36,984 nucleotides of DNA from Alkalispirillum mobile (GTDB lineage: Bacteria; Pseudomonadota; Gammaproteobacteria; Nitrococcales; Halorhodospiraceae), in contig NZ_RCDA01000007.1 in assembly GCF_003664325.1 (NCBI RefSeq), positions 1 through 36,984 on the forward strand, given 5' to 3'. Each line of letters starts with the position of its first letter. The stretch's first letter is position 1. The notes beneath the pieces are model-generated. The model was not told where the DNA came from, searched no databases, and saw only the letters and a list, made by a program, of their open reading frames with translations. Shown in pieces: positions 8,687-18,539 of the stretch. The position numbers and the translations under genes are program-made.

Positions 8687-8916
8687 AGGTTCTGGGTTCA
8701 CACCCTCTCCCCCCGCGACTCAACCCGGCGCAGAAACCGTTTGAGCTTGAGATCCGCATCGACTGGCCATGAAGCGCTCCCCTCGCACTCACCCGTTGAG
8801 ACCGCTACAATCGGCCTCTAATGGCAAAAAGCCGGGCCCATGACCCCGGCCATCCACCCGTCGCGGCCATGCAGCCCGGCGCAGGACCACCAGAACAATC
8901 GATAGAGGAGCTTGGG
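8687..8916 (+). other. Intergenic leader of metK
   Basis: About 230 bases without a convincing gene. A TACAAT at 8806-8811 could be a -10 element for metK but no good -35 lies 16-18 bases upstream. The metK frame is open from ATG 8821, yet the extra 32 residues do not look like MetK. No terminator for the T6SS island or riboswitch fold was recognised. Confidence 0.35.
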
Positions 8917-10074
8917 GTGAGCGAATACCTGTTCACGTCAGAGTCGGTATCCGAAGGCCATCCGGACAAGATGGCGGACCAGATCTCCGACGCCGTGCTA
9001 GACGCCATCCTGGCCGAGGACCCCCAGGGGCGCGTTGCCTGCGAGACCATGATCAAGACCGGGATCATCATCCTGGGCGGCGAGGTGACCACCTCCGCCA
9101 ACGTGGACTACGAGGCCGTGGCCCGGGAGACGGTCAAGGAGATCGGGTACAAGCACCACGAGATGGGCTTCGACGGCGAGACCTGCGGCGTCATCAACAT
9201 CCTGGGCAAGCAGTCGGTGGACATCGCCCAGGGCGTGGACCGCGACCACCCCGAAGAGCAGGGTGCCGGCGACCAGGGCCTGATGTTCGGGTATGCCAGC
9301 AACGAGACCGACGTGCTCATGCCCGCCCCCATCACCTACTCTCACCGGCTGGTGCAGCGCCAGTCCGAGCTGCGCCGTAACGGCCAGCTGCCCTGGCTGC
9401 GCCCGGACGCCAAGAGCCAGGTCTCCCTGCGCTACGTGGACGGTCGCCCGGTGGCGGTGGACACGGTGGTGCTCTCCACCCAGCACGCCCCGGACCTCAC
9501 CCAGGACCAGGTGCAAGAGGCGGTGATCGAGGAGATCATCAAGCCGGTGCTGCCCGCGCAGTGGATCACCCGGGCCACCCGCTACCTGGTCAACCCGACC
9601 GGGCGGTTCGTGATCGGCGGCCCCGTCGGTGACTGCGGGCTCACCGGGCGCAAGATCATCGTCGACACCTACGGCGGCATGGCCCGCCACGGCGGCGGCT
9701 GCTTCTCCGGCAAGGACCCATCCAAGGTGGACCGCTCCGCGGCCTACGCCTGCCGCTACGTGGCCAAGAACATTGTCGCCGCCGGCCTGGCCGAGCGCTG
9801 CGAGATCCAGGTCTCCTACGCCATCGGGGTGGCCGAGCCCACCTCCATCAGCGTCGATACCTTCGGCACCGGCCGGGTCGAGAGCGAAAAGCTGACCCGC
9901 ATCGTGCGCGAGCACTTCGACCTGCGGCCCTACGGCATCCTCAAGATGCTCGACCTGGTGCGCCCCATCTACACGGATACCGCGGTCTACGGCCACTTTG
10001 GCCGGGAGGATGCAAACTTCCCCTGGGAGCAAACCGACCGCGCGGAGGAGATCCGCGCCGCCGCCGGCCTGTAA
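8917..10074 (+). CDS. metK: S-adenosylmethionine synthetase
   Basis: MetK makes S-adenosylmethionine from ATP and methionine in the cytoplasm. I choose GTG 8917 because it gives the usual N-terminus ([19 protein letters not shown]), a length of 385 residues (E. coli 384), and a GAGGAG ribosome site six bases upstream. GHPDK near residue 14 carries the ATP/Mg ligands, [12 protein letters not shown] lies near residue 116, and the phosphate loop is at about 258 ([19 protein letters not shown]). The loop has Cys where nearly all family members have Ala or Ser; the catalytic Lys and Asp around it are intact, so activity is expected. It is followed by a SAH riboswitch and ahcY, the next step of the methyl cycle. 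Confidence 0.97.
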   Translation: MSEYLFTSESVSEGHPDKMADQISDAVLDAILAEDPQGRVACETMIKTGIIILGGEVTTSANVDYEAVARETVKEIGYKHHEMGFDGETCGVINILGKQSVDIAQGVDRDHPEEQGAGDQGLMFGYASNETDVLMPAPITYSHRLVQRQSELRRNGQLPWLRPDAKSQVSLRYVDGRPVAVDTVVLSTQHAPDLTQDQVQEAVIEEIIKPVLPAQWITRATRYLVNPTGRFVIGGPVGDCGLTGRKIIVDTYGGMARHGGGCFSGKDPSKVDRSAAYACRYVAKNIVAAGLAERCEIQVSYAIGVAEPTSISVDTFGTGRVESEKLTRIVREHFDLRPYGILKMLDLVRPIYTDTAVYGHFGREDANFPWEQTDRAEEIRAAAGL

Positions 10075-10109
10075 CGCACCGGACCGCAAACGCGAAGACC
10101 CATCGGCTC

Positions 10110-10188
10110 GGCCTCGAGGAGCGCTGCAACAGGGCATATCGCCCTGCCAGGCTCGAGGCCCCGCCGTCACCTTTCCCAACGGCGCTCA
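10110..10188 (+). promoter_or_regulatory. SAH riboswitch controlling ahcY
   Basis: The sequence shows all parts of the S-adenosylhomocysteine riboswitch. P1 is a perfect 9-bp helix (GGCCTCGAG 10110-10118 with CTCGAGGCC 10152-10160). The core GAGGAGCGCTGCAAC follows its 5' arm. A P2/P4-type hairpin pairs CAGGGC 10130-10135 with GCCCTG 10141-10146, then CCAGGCTCGAGG. The pseudoknot pairs GAGCGC 10119-10124 with GCGCTC 10182-10187, ending 21 bases before the ahcY start. The class is known to switch genes on when SAH accumulates, which fits removal of SAH by the downstream hydrolase. Confidence 0.93.
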
Positions 10189-10208
10189 GCGAAATCGGAG
10201 TCTGCACC

Positions 10209-11621
10209 ATGAATGCTGTCGTGGATACCAAGACCAACGACTACATCGTGCGCGACATCGGCCTCGCTGACTGGGGCCGTAAGGAAATCGCCATCGCCGA
10301 GACAGAGATGCCCGGCCTGATGGCGGTGCGCGACGAATACCGCAACGAGCAGCCGCTCAAGGGCGCCCGCATCGCCGGGAGCCTGCACATGACCATCCAG
10401 ACCGCGGTGCTCATCGAGGCACTGATCGAGCTGGGGGCCGAGGTGCGCTGGGCGTCCTGCAACATCTACTCCACCCAGGACCATGCCGCCGCGGCCATCG
10501 CTGCCCAGGGCATCCCGGTGTTTGCCTACAAGGGCGAGACCCTGGAGGAGTACTGGGACTACTGCCACCGCATCTTCGAGTTCGAAGGCGAGCCGGCGAA
10601 CATGATCCTGGACGACGGCGGCGACGCGACGCTGCTGCTCAACCTGGGCGCGAAGGCTGAGCAGGACGCCTCCGTGCTGGACAACCCGGGCAGCGACGAG
10701 GAGAAGGCGCTGTTCGCCAGCATCCGCAAGCGCCTGGAGAGCCAGCCCGGCTGGTACAGCAAGCGCCTGGATGCCATTCAGGGCGTCACCGAGGAGACCA
10801 CCACCGGGGTCAGCCGCCTGGTACGCATGGCCAGCGAGGGCACCCTGCCCTTCCCCGCCATCAACGTGAACGACTCGGTCACCAAGTCCAAGTTCGACAA
10901 CCTCTACGGTTGCCGCGAGTCGCTGCTGGACGGCCTGAAGCGGGCCACCGACGTGATGATCGCCGGCAAGGTCTGCGTGGTGGCCGGCTACGGCGACGTG
11001 GGCAAGGGCTGTGCCCAGAGCCTGCGCGGCCAGGGCGCCACCGTCTGGGTCACCGAGATCGATCCCATCTGTGCCCTGCAGGCGGCCATGGAGGGGTATC
11101 GGGTGGTCACCATGGATGAGGCGGCGGACAAGGCGGACATCTTCGTCACCGCCACCGGCAACTACCACGTGATCACCGGTGAGCACCTGAAGGCGATGAA
11201 GCACAACGCCATCGTCTGCAACATCGGCCACTTTGACAACGAGATCGACGTGGCCAGCCTGCGCGACTGCGAGTGGGACAACATCAAGCCGCAGGTGGAC
11301 CACATCACCCTGCCCAGCGGCAACAAGATCATCCTGCTGGCCGAGGGGCGGCTGGTGAACCTGGGCTGCGCCACCGGCCACCCCAGCTTCGTCATGTCCA
11401 ACTCCTTCACCAACCAGGTGCTGGCACAGATCGAGCTGTTCGCCCATGGCGACAACTACGACAACCAGGTCTACGTGCTGCCCAAGCACCTGGACGAGAA
11501 GGTGGCGCAACTGCACCTGCAGAAGATCGGCGCACAGCTCACCGAGCTGACCCCGGAGCAGGCGGAGTACATCGGCGTATCGGTGGACGGGCCCTACAAG
11601 CCCGAGCACTACCGGTACTGA
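10209..11621 (+). CDS. ahcY: S-adenosylhomocysteine hydrolase
   Basis: AhcY splits S-adenosylhomocysteine to adenosine and homocysteine, relieving inhibition of methyltransferases. The 470 residues have the length of bacterial enzymes with the extra loop of about 40 residues. The NAD-binding Rossmann motif is at about 260-285 ([17 protein letters not shown], then TEIDP), the substrate region includes [12 protein letters not shown] and the conserved [20 protein letters not shown], and the C-terminus ends PYKPEHYRY as usual. It starts at ATG 10209 with GGAG eight bases upstream. It lies directly under the SAH riboswitch and in front of metF, so it probably heads a short methyl-cycle unit. Confidence 0.97.
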   Translation: MNAVVDTKTNDYIVRDIGLADWGRKEIAIAETEMPGLMAVRDEYRNEQPLKGARIAGSLHMTIQTAVLIEALIELGAEVRWASCNIYSTQDHAAAAIAAQGIPVFAYKGETLEEYWDYCHRIFEFEGEPANMILDDGGDATLLLNLGAKAEQDASVLDNPGSDEEKALFASIRKRLESQPGWYSKRLDAIQGVTEETTTGVSRLVRMASEGTLPFPAINVNDSVTKSKFDNLYGCRESLLDGLKRATDVMIAGKVCVVAGYGDVGKGCAQSLRGQGATVWVTEIDPICALQAAMEGYRVVTMDEAADKADIFVTATGNYHVITGEHLKAMKHNAIVCNIGHFDNEIDVASLRDCEWDNIKPQVDHITLPSGNKIILLAEGRLVNLGCATGHPSFVMSNSFTNQVLAQIELFAHGDNYDNQVYVLPKHLDEKVAQLHLQKIGAQLTELTPEQAEYIGVSVDGPYKPEHYRY

Positions 11622-11632
11622 CCGGGCGCCCC

Positions 11633-11715
11633 CCGTCACTGCGAGCCCCTTCCGGGGCGTGGCAGTCCATGCCAGCGTTTAGATCGCCGCGGGCCTCCGG
11701 CCCTCGCGATGACGG
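11633..11715 (-). repeat. Interspersed inverted-end repeat, copy A
   Basis: About 83 bases between ahcY and metF, starting CCGTCACTGCGAG and ending CCTCGCGATGACGG, with TGGCAGTCCATGCC and GATCGCC inside. It is the same family as copies near 25840, 30850 and 35575, but in reverse orientation to the last two. A shorter related end (CCCTCGCTTTGACGGG) follows at about 11764-11780. The ends are imperfect inverted repeats; no coding capacity. Confidence 0.75.
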
Positions 11716-11803
11716 GATGCCTCTCCTGGTTCGTCCCCATTTCGGGCCCGCGTAGCGGGGGAGGCCCTCGCTTTGACGGGGGACGTCGTGCTGGCTCATA
11801 CAT

Positions 11804-12673
11804 ATGGTGAAGACCGACAACATGGAATCGCAGAAACAGCATACGCCGGTGTACAGCTGCGAGTTTTTCCCGCCCCGCACCGAGCGGGGCGTGGAGAAGC
11901 TGCGGACCACCCGCGAGCGGTTGGCGCAGCTGAACCCGGCCTACTTTTCGGTGACCTTCGGCGCCGGTGGCTCCACCCGCGACCGCACCTTCGAAACGGT
12001 GACCGAGATCCACCGCAGCGGCCTGGAGGCCGCGCCACACATCTCCTGCATCGGCTCCACCCGCGAGAGTATCGCCGAGCTGTTGCACAACTACCGCGAG
12101 CAGGGCATCCGGCGCATCGTGGCGCTGCGGGGCGACATGCCCTCCGGCACCCGCGATGTGGGTGAGTTCCGCTACGCCAACGAGCTGGTGGCCTTCATTC
12201 GCGAGGAGACCGGCGACCACTTCAAGATCGAGGTGGCGTGCTACCCGGAGTTCCACCCCCAGGCCCGCGACGCCGAGGCCGACCTGGACAACTTCGCCCG
12301 CAAGGTGGAAGCCGGGGCGGATGCCGCCATCACCCAGTACTTCTACAACGCCGACGCCTACTTCCACTTCGTGGAGCAGGCCGAACAGCGCGGCGTCACG
12401 GTGCCGATCGTCCCGGGCATCATGCCCATCATCAACTTCAAGCAGCTGGCCCGCTTCTCCGACGCCTGCGGGGCGGAGATCCCGCGCTGGCTGCGCAAGC
12501 GGCTGGAGGCCTGCGGCGACGACAAGGTCGCCATCCAGGCGCTGGGCCACCAGGTGGTGGCCGACCTCTGCCGCCGCCTGCTGGACGGCGGCGCGCCCGG
12601 CGTGCACTTCTACAGCATGAACCAGGCCGGACCGGTGGAACGGCTCTGGGCCGACCTGGACCTGCCCCGGTGA
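11804..12673 (+). CDS. metF: 5,10-methylenetetrahydrofolate reductase
   Basis: MetF reduces methylene-THF to methyl-THF with FAD, supplying the methyl group for methionine synthesis. The 289-residue sequence has the TIM-barrel landmarks: YSCEFFPPRTERG near the start with the catalytic Glu, YFSVTFGAGGSTRDRT, HISCIGSTRESI, RIVALRGDMPSG, EVACYPEFHPQA, ITQYFYNADAYF, and IVPGIMPI. Two starts are possible, ATG 11804 and ATG 11822; neither has a strong ribosome site and the longer one is listed. It completes the metK-ahcY-metF set, though a repeat element separates it from ahcY, so it may also have its own promoter. Confidence 0.95.
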   Translation: MVKTDNMESQKQHTPVYSCEFFPPRTERGVEKLRTTRERLAQLNPAYFSVTFGAGGSTRDRTFETVTEIHRSGLEAAPHISCIGSTRESIAELLHNYREQGIRRIVALRGDMPSGTRDVGEFRYANELVAFIREETGDHFKIEVACYPEFHPQARDAEADLDNFARKVEAGADAAITQYFYNADAYFHFVEQAEQRGVTVPIVPGIMPIINFKQLARFSDACGAEIPRWLRKRLEACGDDKVAIQALGHQVVADLCRRLLDGGAPGVHFYSMNQAGPVERLWADLDLPR

Positions 12674-12677
12674 GCAC

Positions 12678-12710
12678 GCATGCACCCGGCCGGCCCGGTC
12701 GGGTGCATGC
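12678..12710. terminator. Stem-loop between convergent metF and yejF
   Basis: A perfect 11-bp inverted repeat (GCATGCACCCG 12678-12688 and CGGGTGCATGC 12700-12710) with an 11-base loop sits between two converging genes. It lacks a long T-run on either side, so it could act as a weak bidirectional terminator or as 3'-end protection of both mRNAs. Confidence 0.55.
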
Positions 12711-12715
12711 CCTGA

Positions 12716-14332
12716 CTAAAACGCGTCCCGGCCCCGATCCGGACTCAGGGCGGCGGCCAGCAGGCGTTGGGTGTAAGGCTGCGCCGGCTGCTCGAACACC
12801 CGGTCCGCACTCCCCTGCTCCACCACCTGGCCGTCCTTCATCACGATGATGTGGTGCGAGAGCGCCCGCACCACCTTCAGGTCGTGGCTGATGAACAGGT
12901 AGGCCAGCTGGTGGCGGGTCTGCAGATCGCGCAGCAGCGCCACCATGCGCGCCTGCACCGAGCGGTCCAGCGCAGAGGTGGGTTCGTCCAGCACGATCAG
13001 CTTCGGCTTCAGCACCAGCGCCCGGGCCAGGGCCACCCGCTGGCGTTGGCCGCCGGAAAGCTCGTGGGGGTAACGGCTCATCACCTCGACGGGCAGCCCC
13101 ACCTCCTCCAGGGCGCGGGCGATCTCAGCGTGGCGTGCCGTCTCATCCATGTCCGGGGCGTGGATCTCCAGCCCCTCGGCCACGATCTGTTCCACCGACA
13201 GCCGAGGACTGAGGCTGCCGTAAGGGTCCTGGAAGACCATCTGCATCCCTTTGCGCAGCGGCCGGAGCGCCCTGGGCTTCAACTCGGTGATCTCCCGCCC
13301 GTCGAACACCACCCGCCCCTGCGCCGCCAGCAGCCGGAGCACGGCCTGGGCCAGCGTGGTCTTGCCGGAGCCGCTTTCCCCCACCACGCCGATGGTCTGC
13401 CCCGGCGCCAGATCCAGGTCCACTCCGTCCACGGCCCTCACGTAACCCCGCACCCGGCGCAGGAAGCCGCCCCGAATGGGGAAGTGCACCTTCACCGCCT
13501 CCGCCTGCAGCACCGACCCGTCCGCCGCGGGCACCGGCGACGGCCGCCCCGAGGGCTCCGCGTCGATCAGCTCCCGGGTATAGGGGTGGCCCGGGCGGGT
13601 GAACAGGGCCTCGGTGGGCGCGGCCTCCAGCAGCTCGCCGTGGCGCATTACCGCGATGCGATCGGCCATGTGGCGCACCACGTTCAGGTCGTGGCTGATC
13701 AGCAGCACCGCCATGTTCAACCGCCGCTGCAGGTCGCGGATCAGCTGCAGGATCTCCGCCTGCACGGTCACATCCAGCGCCGTGGTGGGCTCGTCGGCGA
13801 TCAGCAGTTTGGGGTTGTTGGCCAGGGCCATGGCGATCATCACCCGCTGGCGCTGCCCGCCCGACAGCTCGTGGGGGAAGCTCCGCAAGCGCCGCGTCGG
13901 GTCGGGCAGCTGGACCAGGTCCAGCAGTTCCAGGATCCGCTGGCGTGCCCGGGCACCGGTGAGCCCCTGGTGGATGCGCAGGGTCTCGCCGATCTGCCGG
14001 TCGACCCGGTGCAGCGGATTGAGGGAGGTCAACGGCTCCTGGAAGATCACGCCGATGGGCCCGCCCCGGAGGTGGCGCAGCACCCCGTCCGGCGCGCCGA
14101 GGATCTCTTCGCCCTCGAAGCGGATGCTGCCGCCCGGATGCCAGGCCCGCGGATAAGGCAACAGGCCCAGCACCGACAGGGCGGAGACCGACTTGCCGGA
14201 GCCGCTCTCCCCCACCAGCGCCAGCGTCTCGCCCGCGTCCACCCGCCAGCTTACCCCGCGCACGGCGGGCACCTCCCGCCCCTCGGCGCGGAAGCTCACC
14301 TGCAGATCCGTCACCTCCAGCAGCGCGCTCAT
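12716..14332 (-). CDS. yejF: Peptide/microcin C-type ABC importer, double ATPase
   Basis: A 538-residue protein with two fused ABC ATPase domains. The first has Walker A GESGSGKS (near residue 40), signature LSGGQRQRV and Walker B LLIADEPTTALD; the second has GESGSGKTTLA (near 320), LSGGQRQRV and LIVLDEPTSALD. Fusion of the two Opp-type ATPases in one chain is characteristic of YejF. Its start overlaps the yejE stop by ATGA, and it is the last gene of the yejABEF operon. It powers uptake of short peptides, and in E. coli of microcin C, through YejB/YejE. Confidence 0.93.
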   Translation of the reverse strand: MSALLEVTDLQVSFRAEGREVPAVRGVSWRVDAGETLALVGESGSGKSVSALSVLGLLPYPRAWHPGGSIRFEGEEILGAPDGVLRHLRGGPIGVIFQEPLTSLNPLHRVDRQIGETLRIHQGLTGARARQRILELLDLVQLPDPTRRLRSFPHELSGGQRQRVMIAMALANNPKLLIADEPTTALDVTVQAEILQLIRDLQRRLNMAVLLISHDLNVVRHMADRIAVMRHGELLEAAPTEALFTRPGHPYTRELIDAEPSGRPSPVPAADGSVLQAEAVKVHFPIRGGFLRRVRGYVRAVDGVDLDLAPGQTIGVVGESGSGKTTLAQAVLRLLAAQGRVVFDGREITELKPRALRPLRKGMQMVFQDPYGSLSPRLSVEQIVAEGLEIHAPDMDETARHAEIARALEEVGLPVEVMSRYPHELSGGQRQRVALARALVLKPKLIVLDEPTSALDRSVQARMVALLRDLQTRHQLAYLFISHDLKVVRALSHHIIVMKDGQVVEQGSADRVFEQPAQPYTQRLLAAALSPDRGRDAF

Positions 14333-15402
14333 CGGCCCACCCCCGCCGCGTTCACCTGCCCGAGGGTCTTGCGCGGGTCGAAGGCGTCGCGCACCGCCTC
14401 GCCGATGAAGATCAGCAGCGTCAGCATCACGGACAGCACCAGGAACACGGTAATGCCCAGCCAGGGGGCGTGCAGGTTGGCCTTGGCCTGGGCCAGCAAC
14501 TCACCCAGCGAAGGCGAGCCCGGCGGCAGGCCGAAGCCCAGGAAATCCAGCGCCGTCAGGGTGGTGATGGCCCCGGAGAGGATGAAGGGCACGAAGGTCA
14601 GCGTAGCCACCATGGCGTTGGGCAGCGCATGGCGCAGGATGATGGTCCGGTCGGGCACCCCCAGGGCCTTGGCCGCCTTCACGTACTCGAAGTTACGCAC
14701 CTTGAGGAATTCCGCCCGCACCACCGCCACCAGCGTGGTCCAGGAGAAGAGCAGCATAATAAACAGCAACCACCAGAAGTTGGGCTGCACCAGACTGGCC
14801 ATGATGATCAGCAGGTAGAGCACCGGCAGGCCGTTCCAGATCTCGATGAACCGCTGGGCCAGCAGGTCCAGCCAGCCACCGAAATAGCCCTGCACCGCCC
14901 CGGCCAGCACCCCGATGATGGAGCTGGCCACGGTCAGCGCCAGCCCGAAGAGCACCGAGATGCGAAAGCCGTAGATCAGCCGGGCGGTCACATCCCGCGC
15001 CTGGTCGTCCGTCCCCAGCCAGTTCTCCCCCGAGGGGGGCGCGGGCGCAGCGTGCTCCAGATCGTAGTTGATGGTGTCGTGGCTGTAGCGGATCGCGGGC
15101 CAGAGCATCCAGCCCTTCTCCTCGATCAGCTCGGCGACGAACTCATCCCGGTAGTCCGCCGTGGTGGCGAAATCCCCGCCGAAGGCCGTCTCCGGATAGT
15201 CGCGGAAGACCGGGAAATAGTAGCCGCCGTCGTACTGCACCACCAGCGGCCGGTCGTTGGCGATGAACTCCGCCCCCAGCGACAGCCCGAACAGGGCCAG
15301 GAAGATCCACAGCGACCACCAGCCCCGCCGGTTGGCCTTGAACTGCTGCCAACGCCGCCGGTTGAGCGGACTGAGTTGGAAACTCGGCCGCCAGCCCGCC
15401 AT
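14329..15402 (-). CDS. yejE: ABC importer permease YejE
   Basis: A 357-residue inner-membrane permease of the binding-protein-dependent (DppC/YejE) type. One hydrophobic helix near residues 28-48 precedes a periplasmic loop of about 110 residues that is typical of YejE (GENWLGTDDQARDVTARLIYG at its end), then five membrane segments. The cytoplasmic EAA-like loop that binds the ATPase is visible as YVKAAKALGVPDRTIILRH. Start and stop overlap the neighbours (TGATG with yejB, ATGA with yejF), indicating translational coupling. Confidence 0.93.
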   Translation of the reverse strand: MAGWRPSFQLSPLNRRRWQQFKANRRGWWSLWIFLALFGLSLGAEFIANDRPLVVQYDGGYYFPVFRDYPETAFGGDFATTADYRDEFVAELIEEKGWMLWPAIRYSHDTINYDLEHAAPAPPSGENWLGTDDQARDVTARLIYGFRISVLFGLALTVASSIIGVLAGAVQGYFGGWLDLLAQRFIEIWNGLPVLYLLIIMASLVQPNFWWLLFIMLLFSWTTLVAVVRAEFLKVRNFEYVKAAKALGVPDRTIILRHALPNAMVATLTFVPFILSGAITTLTALDFLGFGLPPGSPSLGELLAQAKANLHAPWLGITVFLVLSVMLTLLIFIGEAVRDAFDPRKTLGQVNAAGVGR

Positions 15403-16493
15403 CAGCCCGCCCTCCGCTCGAAGTCGATCCGCGGGTCGATGGCCACGTACATCAGATCCCCGATGAGGTTCAGCACCAGCCCCAGCAGGGTGAAGATGAA
15501 CAGCGTGCCGAATACTACCGGGTAGTCCCGGTTGACCACCGCCTCGAAGCCGAGCAGGCCCAGCCCGTCCAGAGAGAAGATCACCTCAATGAGCAGCGCC
15601 CCGGTGAACAGGATGCCAATGAAGGCGGCGGGGAAGCCGGCAATCACGATCAGCATGGCATTGCGGAAGACGTGGCCGTAGAGCACGCCCCGCTCGTCGC
15701 AGCCCTTCGCCCGGGCGGTCATCACGTACTGCTTGTTCACCTCCTCCAGGAAGCTGTTCTTGGTGAGCATGGTCAGCCCGGCAAAGCCGCTGATCACCAT
15801 GGCCAGCACCGGCAGGGTGATGTGGTGCAGGTAGTCGAGGATGCGCATGGGCCAGCTCAGGTCGTGCCAGTCGTCGGAGACCAGCCCCCGCAAGGGGAAG
15901 AGATCGAGCCAGGAGCCGCCGGCAAAGAGCACGATGAGCAGGATCGCGAACAGGAAGTTGGGGATGGCGTAGCCGACGAAGATCACCGCCGAGGTGGACA
16001 GATCAAACCGGCTGCCGTCGCGCACGGCCTTGCGGATGCCCAGGGGGATGGAGATGAGGTAGACCAGCAGCGTGGTCCACAGCCCCAGGGAGATGGACAC
16101 CGGCAGCCGCTCGCGGATCAGCTCGATGACGCTGCGGTCGGCGTAGAAGGACTCGCCGAAGTCGAACTGCATGTAGTTCCAGGCCATCTGCAGGAAGCGC
16201 TCGTGGGCGGGGCGGTCGAAGCCGAACTGCGCCTCCAGCTCGGCGACGAACTCGGGGTGCAGCCCCCGGGCCCCGCGGGAGACCTCGTCCGCCATGCGCG
16301 CGGCATCCCCCGCCTCGCGGGCGTTGACCCCGGTGAACCGGCCGGTGGCGTCCCCACCGCTGCCCTGCACCTGGGCAGCGATGCGCTCCACCGGGCCGCC
16401 GGGGGCGAACTGCACGATGGCGAAGTTGATGAGCATGATCCCGAGCAGCGTCGGGATCATGAGCAACAGTCGCCGGGCAACGTAGCCCCACAT
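15402..16493 (-). CDS. yejB: ABC importer permease YejB
   Basis: A 363-residue permease of the DppB/YejB type. It starts with the usual first helix ([30 protein letters not shown]) and has the YejB-type insert near residues 55-95 ([20 protein letters not shown]). The ATPase-contact loop [21 protein letters not shown] is followed by the last two helices and [12 protein letters not shown] at the end. It shares one base with each neighbour (TGATG on both sides), so yejA, yejB and yejE are translated as one coupled unit. Confidence 0.93.
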   Translation of the reverse strand: MWGYVARRLLLMIPTLLGIMLINFAIVQFAPGGPVERIAAQVQGSGGDATGRFTGVNAREAGDAARMADEVSRGARGLHPEFVAELEAQFGFDRPAHERFLQMAWNYMQFDFGESFYADRSVIELIRERLPVSISLGLWTTLLVYLISIPLGIRKAVRDGSRFDLSTSAVIFVGYAIPNFLFAILLIVLFAGGSWLDLFPLRGLVSDDWHDLSWPMRILDYLHHITLPVLAMVISGFAGLTMLTKNSFLEEVNKQYVMTARAKGCDERGVLYGHVFRNAMLIVIAGFPAAFIGILFTGALLIEVIFSLDGLGLLGFEAVVNRDYPVVFGTLFIFTLLGLVLNLIGDLMYVAIDPRIDFERRAG

Positions 16494-18304
16494 CAGAGAT
16501 CAGCGGCCCGCTCTTCGTCGTACCACCAGGTATCGAAACCCAGGCTGTAGGTGGGGCTGGTCTCGGGCCGGCCGAACTTGTCCCAGTAGGCCAGGCGGAA
16601 GGCCGGCAGGTGCCAGTGGGGCACCACGTAGTGCCCGTGCAGCAGCACCCGGTCCAGGGCGCGGGTGGCGGCCACCAGGGTGTCACGGTCGGGCGCGTGG
16701 ATGATGCGCTCGATCAGCGCGTCCACCGTCTCGTCGCAGATACCGGCGTAGTTGCGGCTGCCCGGGGTCTCGGCGGCGGCACAGCTCCAGTAGTTGCGCT
16801 GCTCGTTGCCCGGGGAGTTGGACTGGCCGATCAGCTGCACGGTGACGTCGAAGTCGAAGTCATCCATCCGGCTCTGGTACTGGGAGGTGTCCACGGTGCG
16901 CACGCTCACATCCATGCCCAGCCGCTCCAGGTTGCGCCGCCAGGGCAGCACCACCCGTTCGAAGCTGGAATCGTCGAGCAGCACCTCGAACCGCATGCGC
17001 TCGCCGCTCTCGGTGTGCACCAGGCGGCCGTCGTCCACCTCCCAACCGGCCTCGGCCAGCAGCTGGCTGGCCTGGCGCAGGTTACGGCGCAGGCCGCGCT
17101 CGCCCTCGGTGCTCGGCGGCTCGAAGGCGGCTTCGAACAGCGCCTCGGGCAAGTCATCGCGGTAGGGCTCGAGCATCTCCAACTCGGCGTCCGACGGCGC
17201 GCCCTCCGCCGCCAGCTCGGAGTTGGAGAAGTAGGAGCGGCTGCGGGTGTAGCCGTCGTGGAAGAGGTTGCGGTTGGTCCACTCGAAGTCGAAGGCCAGG
17301 GAGAGGGCCTCGCGGACCCGCGGGTCGCTGAAGCGGTCCTTGCGGGTGTTGATGAAAAAGCCCTGCATGCCCGTGGGGATCTCGTGGTCGATCTCCTCCC
17401 GCTGGACGCGACCATCGCGCACGGCGGAGAAGTCGTAGGCGTTGGCCCAGTTGCGTGCAATGTTCTCCTGGCGGAAGTCGTACTCACCGGCGCGGAAGGC
17501 CTCCAGAGCCACGTCGGCGTCGCGGTAGTAGTCGTAGCGGATGCGGTCGAAGTTATGGCGCCCGCGCTTTACCGGCAGGTCCTCCGCCCAGTAGTCCTCC
17601 ACCCGCTCGTAGACGATGTGCCGCCCCTGGCGCACCTCGGCCACCCGGTAGGGGCCGCTGCCCAGCGGCTTGTCCAAGGTGGTGCGATCGAACTCGCGGT
17701 CCGCCCACCAGTGCTCCGGCAGCACCGGCATCTGGCCAACGATCAGGGGCAGCTCGGCGTTCTCGTTGCCCTCGAAGTGGAAGGTCACCTCGTGCTCGCC
17801 GGTCTGCTCCGCGCCGGTCACGTCCCGGTAGTAGCTGCGCAGGGAGGGGTGGCCCTTCTCGCGGAGGGTCTCGAAGGTCCAGATCACATCGTCGACGGTA
17901 ACCGGCTCGCCGTCGTGGAAACGCGCCTCGGGGCGCAGGGTAAAGCGCACCCAGTAGCCCTCCGGGTCCACCTCGATGGTCTCGGCGATCAGGCCGTACT
18001 CGGTGAAGGGCTCATCGGCGCTGTTGGTGGTCAGGGTGTCGAAGACCTGCGACAGGCCCTGGGCCGGCACCCCGCGCAGGATCCACGGGTGGAGGCTGTC
18101 GAAGGTGCCCAGCGCGGACAGGCGCACCGAACCGCCCTTGGGGGCGCCCGGGTCGACGTACTCGAAGTGCTCGAAGTCGGGTCCGTATTTCGGCTCGCCG
18201 TGCAGGGCGATGGCGTGACCACCGGCCAGGGCGGCGGCGGGAAGCACCAGGGCGGAGGCCAGGGCCAGGTTGGACAAAAAGGGTCTGAGCAATCGCTTGG
18301 GCAC
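16493..18304 (-). CDS. yejA: Periplasmic peptide-binding protein YejA
   Basis: A 603-residue solute-binding protein (SBP family 5). Residues 1-28 form a Sec signal peptide (basic MPKRLLRP, hydrophobic core, cleavage after ALA). The mature part starts [23 protein letters not shown], as usual for YejA, with the family motif [23 protein letters not shown]. It captures peptides in the periplasm for YejB/E/F. It is the first gene of the operon; an AAGGAG ribosome site lies just upstream. A TATAAG at 18345-18350 on the - strand is a possible -10 but lacks a matching -35. Confidence 0.93.
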   Translation of the reverse strand: MPKRLLRPFLSNLALASALVLPAAALAGGHAIALHGEPKYGPDFEHFEYVDPGAPKGGSVRLSALGTFDSLHPWILRGVPAQGLSQVFDTLTTNSADEPFTEYGLIAETIEVDPEGYWVRFTLRPEARFHDGEPVTVDDVIWTFETLREKGHPSLRSYYRDVTGAEQTGEHEVTFHFEGNENAELPLIVGQMPVLPEHWWADREFDRTTLDKPLGSGPYRVAEVRQGRHIVYERVEDYWAEDLPVKRGRHNFDRIRYDYYRDADVALEAFRAGEYDFRQENIARNWANAYDFSAVRDGRVQREEIDHEIPTGMQGFFINTRKDRFSDPRVREALSLAFDFEWTNRNLFHDGYTRSRSYFSNSELAAEGAPSDAELEMLEPYRDDLPEALFEAAFEPPSTEGERGLRRNLRQASQLLAEAGWEVDDGRLVHTESGERMRFEVLLDDSSFERVVLPWRRNLERLGMDVSVRTVDTSQYQSRMDDFDFDVTVQLIGQSNSPGNEQRNYWSCAAAETPGSRNYAGICDETVDALIERIIHAPDRDTLVAATRALDRVLLHGHYVVPHWHLPAFRLAYWDKFGRPETSPTYSLGFDTWWYDEERAADL

Positions 18305-18539
18305 GGTGCGGTCTCCTTACGGCTCGCCGGGCGATGTGACAGGTCACCTTATAGCAGACATTCTGCGGCAACCACCGTTCCCCGGCCAGCGGCCCCCCGG
18401 CACCGGGCCTACCGGCGGCGGGCGTGCTACGGGTACCCGGCGACTACAACGGCGGGCCGCTGATGGTAGCATTGGGGCCTCGCTGTAATGCCCACTCGCC
18501 CACCCGCGGGCACCACCGTTTTCAGGAGGCAACGACAAC

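Noticed and set aside
8790..8824. TTGAGA (8796) with TAATGG (8819) as metK promoter
   Set aside because: The -10 is poor and overlaps no expected start; TACAAT at 8806 is better but lacks a -35, so no promoter is called.
8821..8916. An upstream ATG extending MetK by 32 residues
   Set aside because: The extra residues do not resemble MetK, while GTG 8917 has a ribosome site and gives the standard length and N-terminus.
18305..18539. Promoters in the yejA-fabI divergent gap
   Set aside because: TATAAG (- strand, 18345-18350) and TGTAAT (+ strand, about 18484) were seen, but neither has an acceptable -35 at the right spacing.
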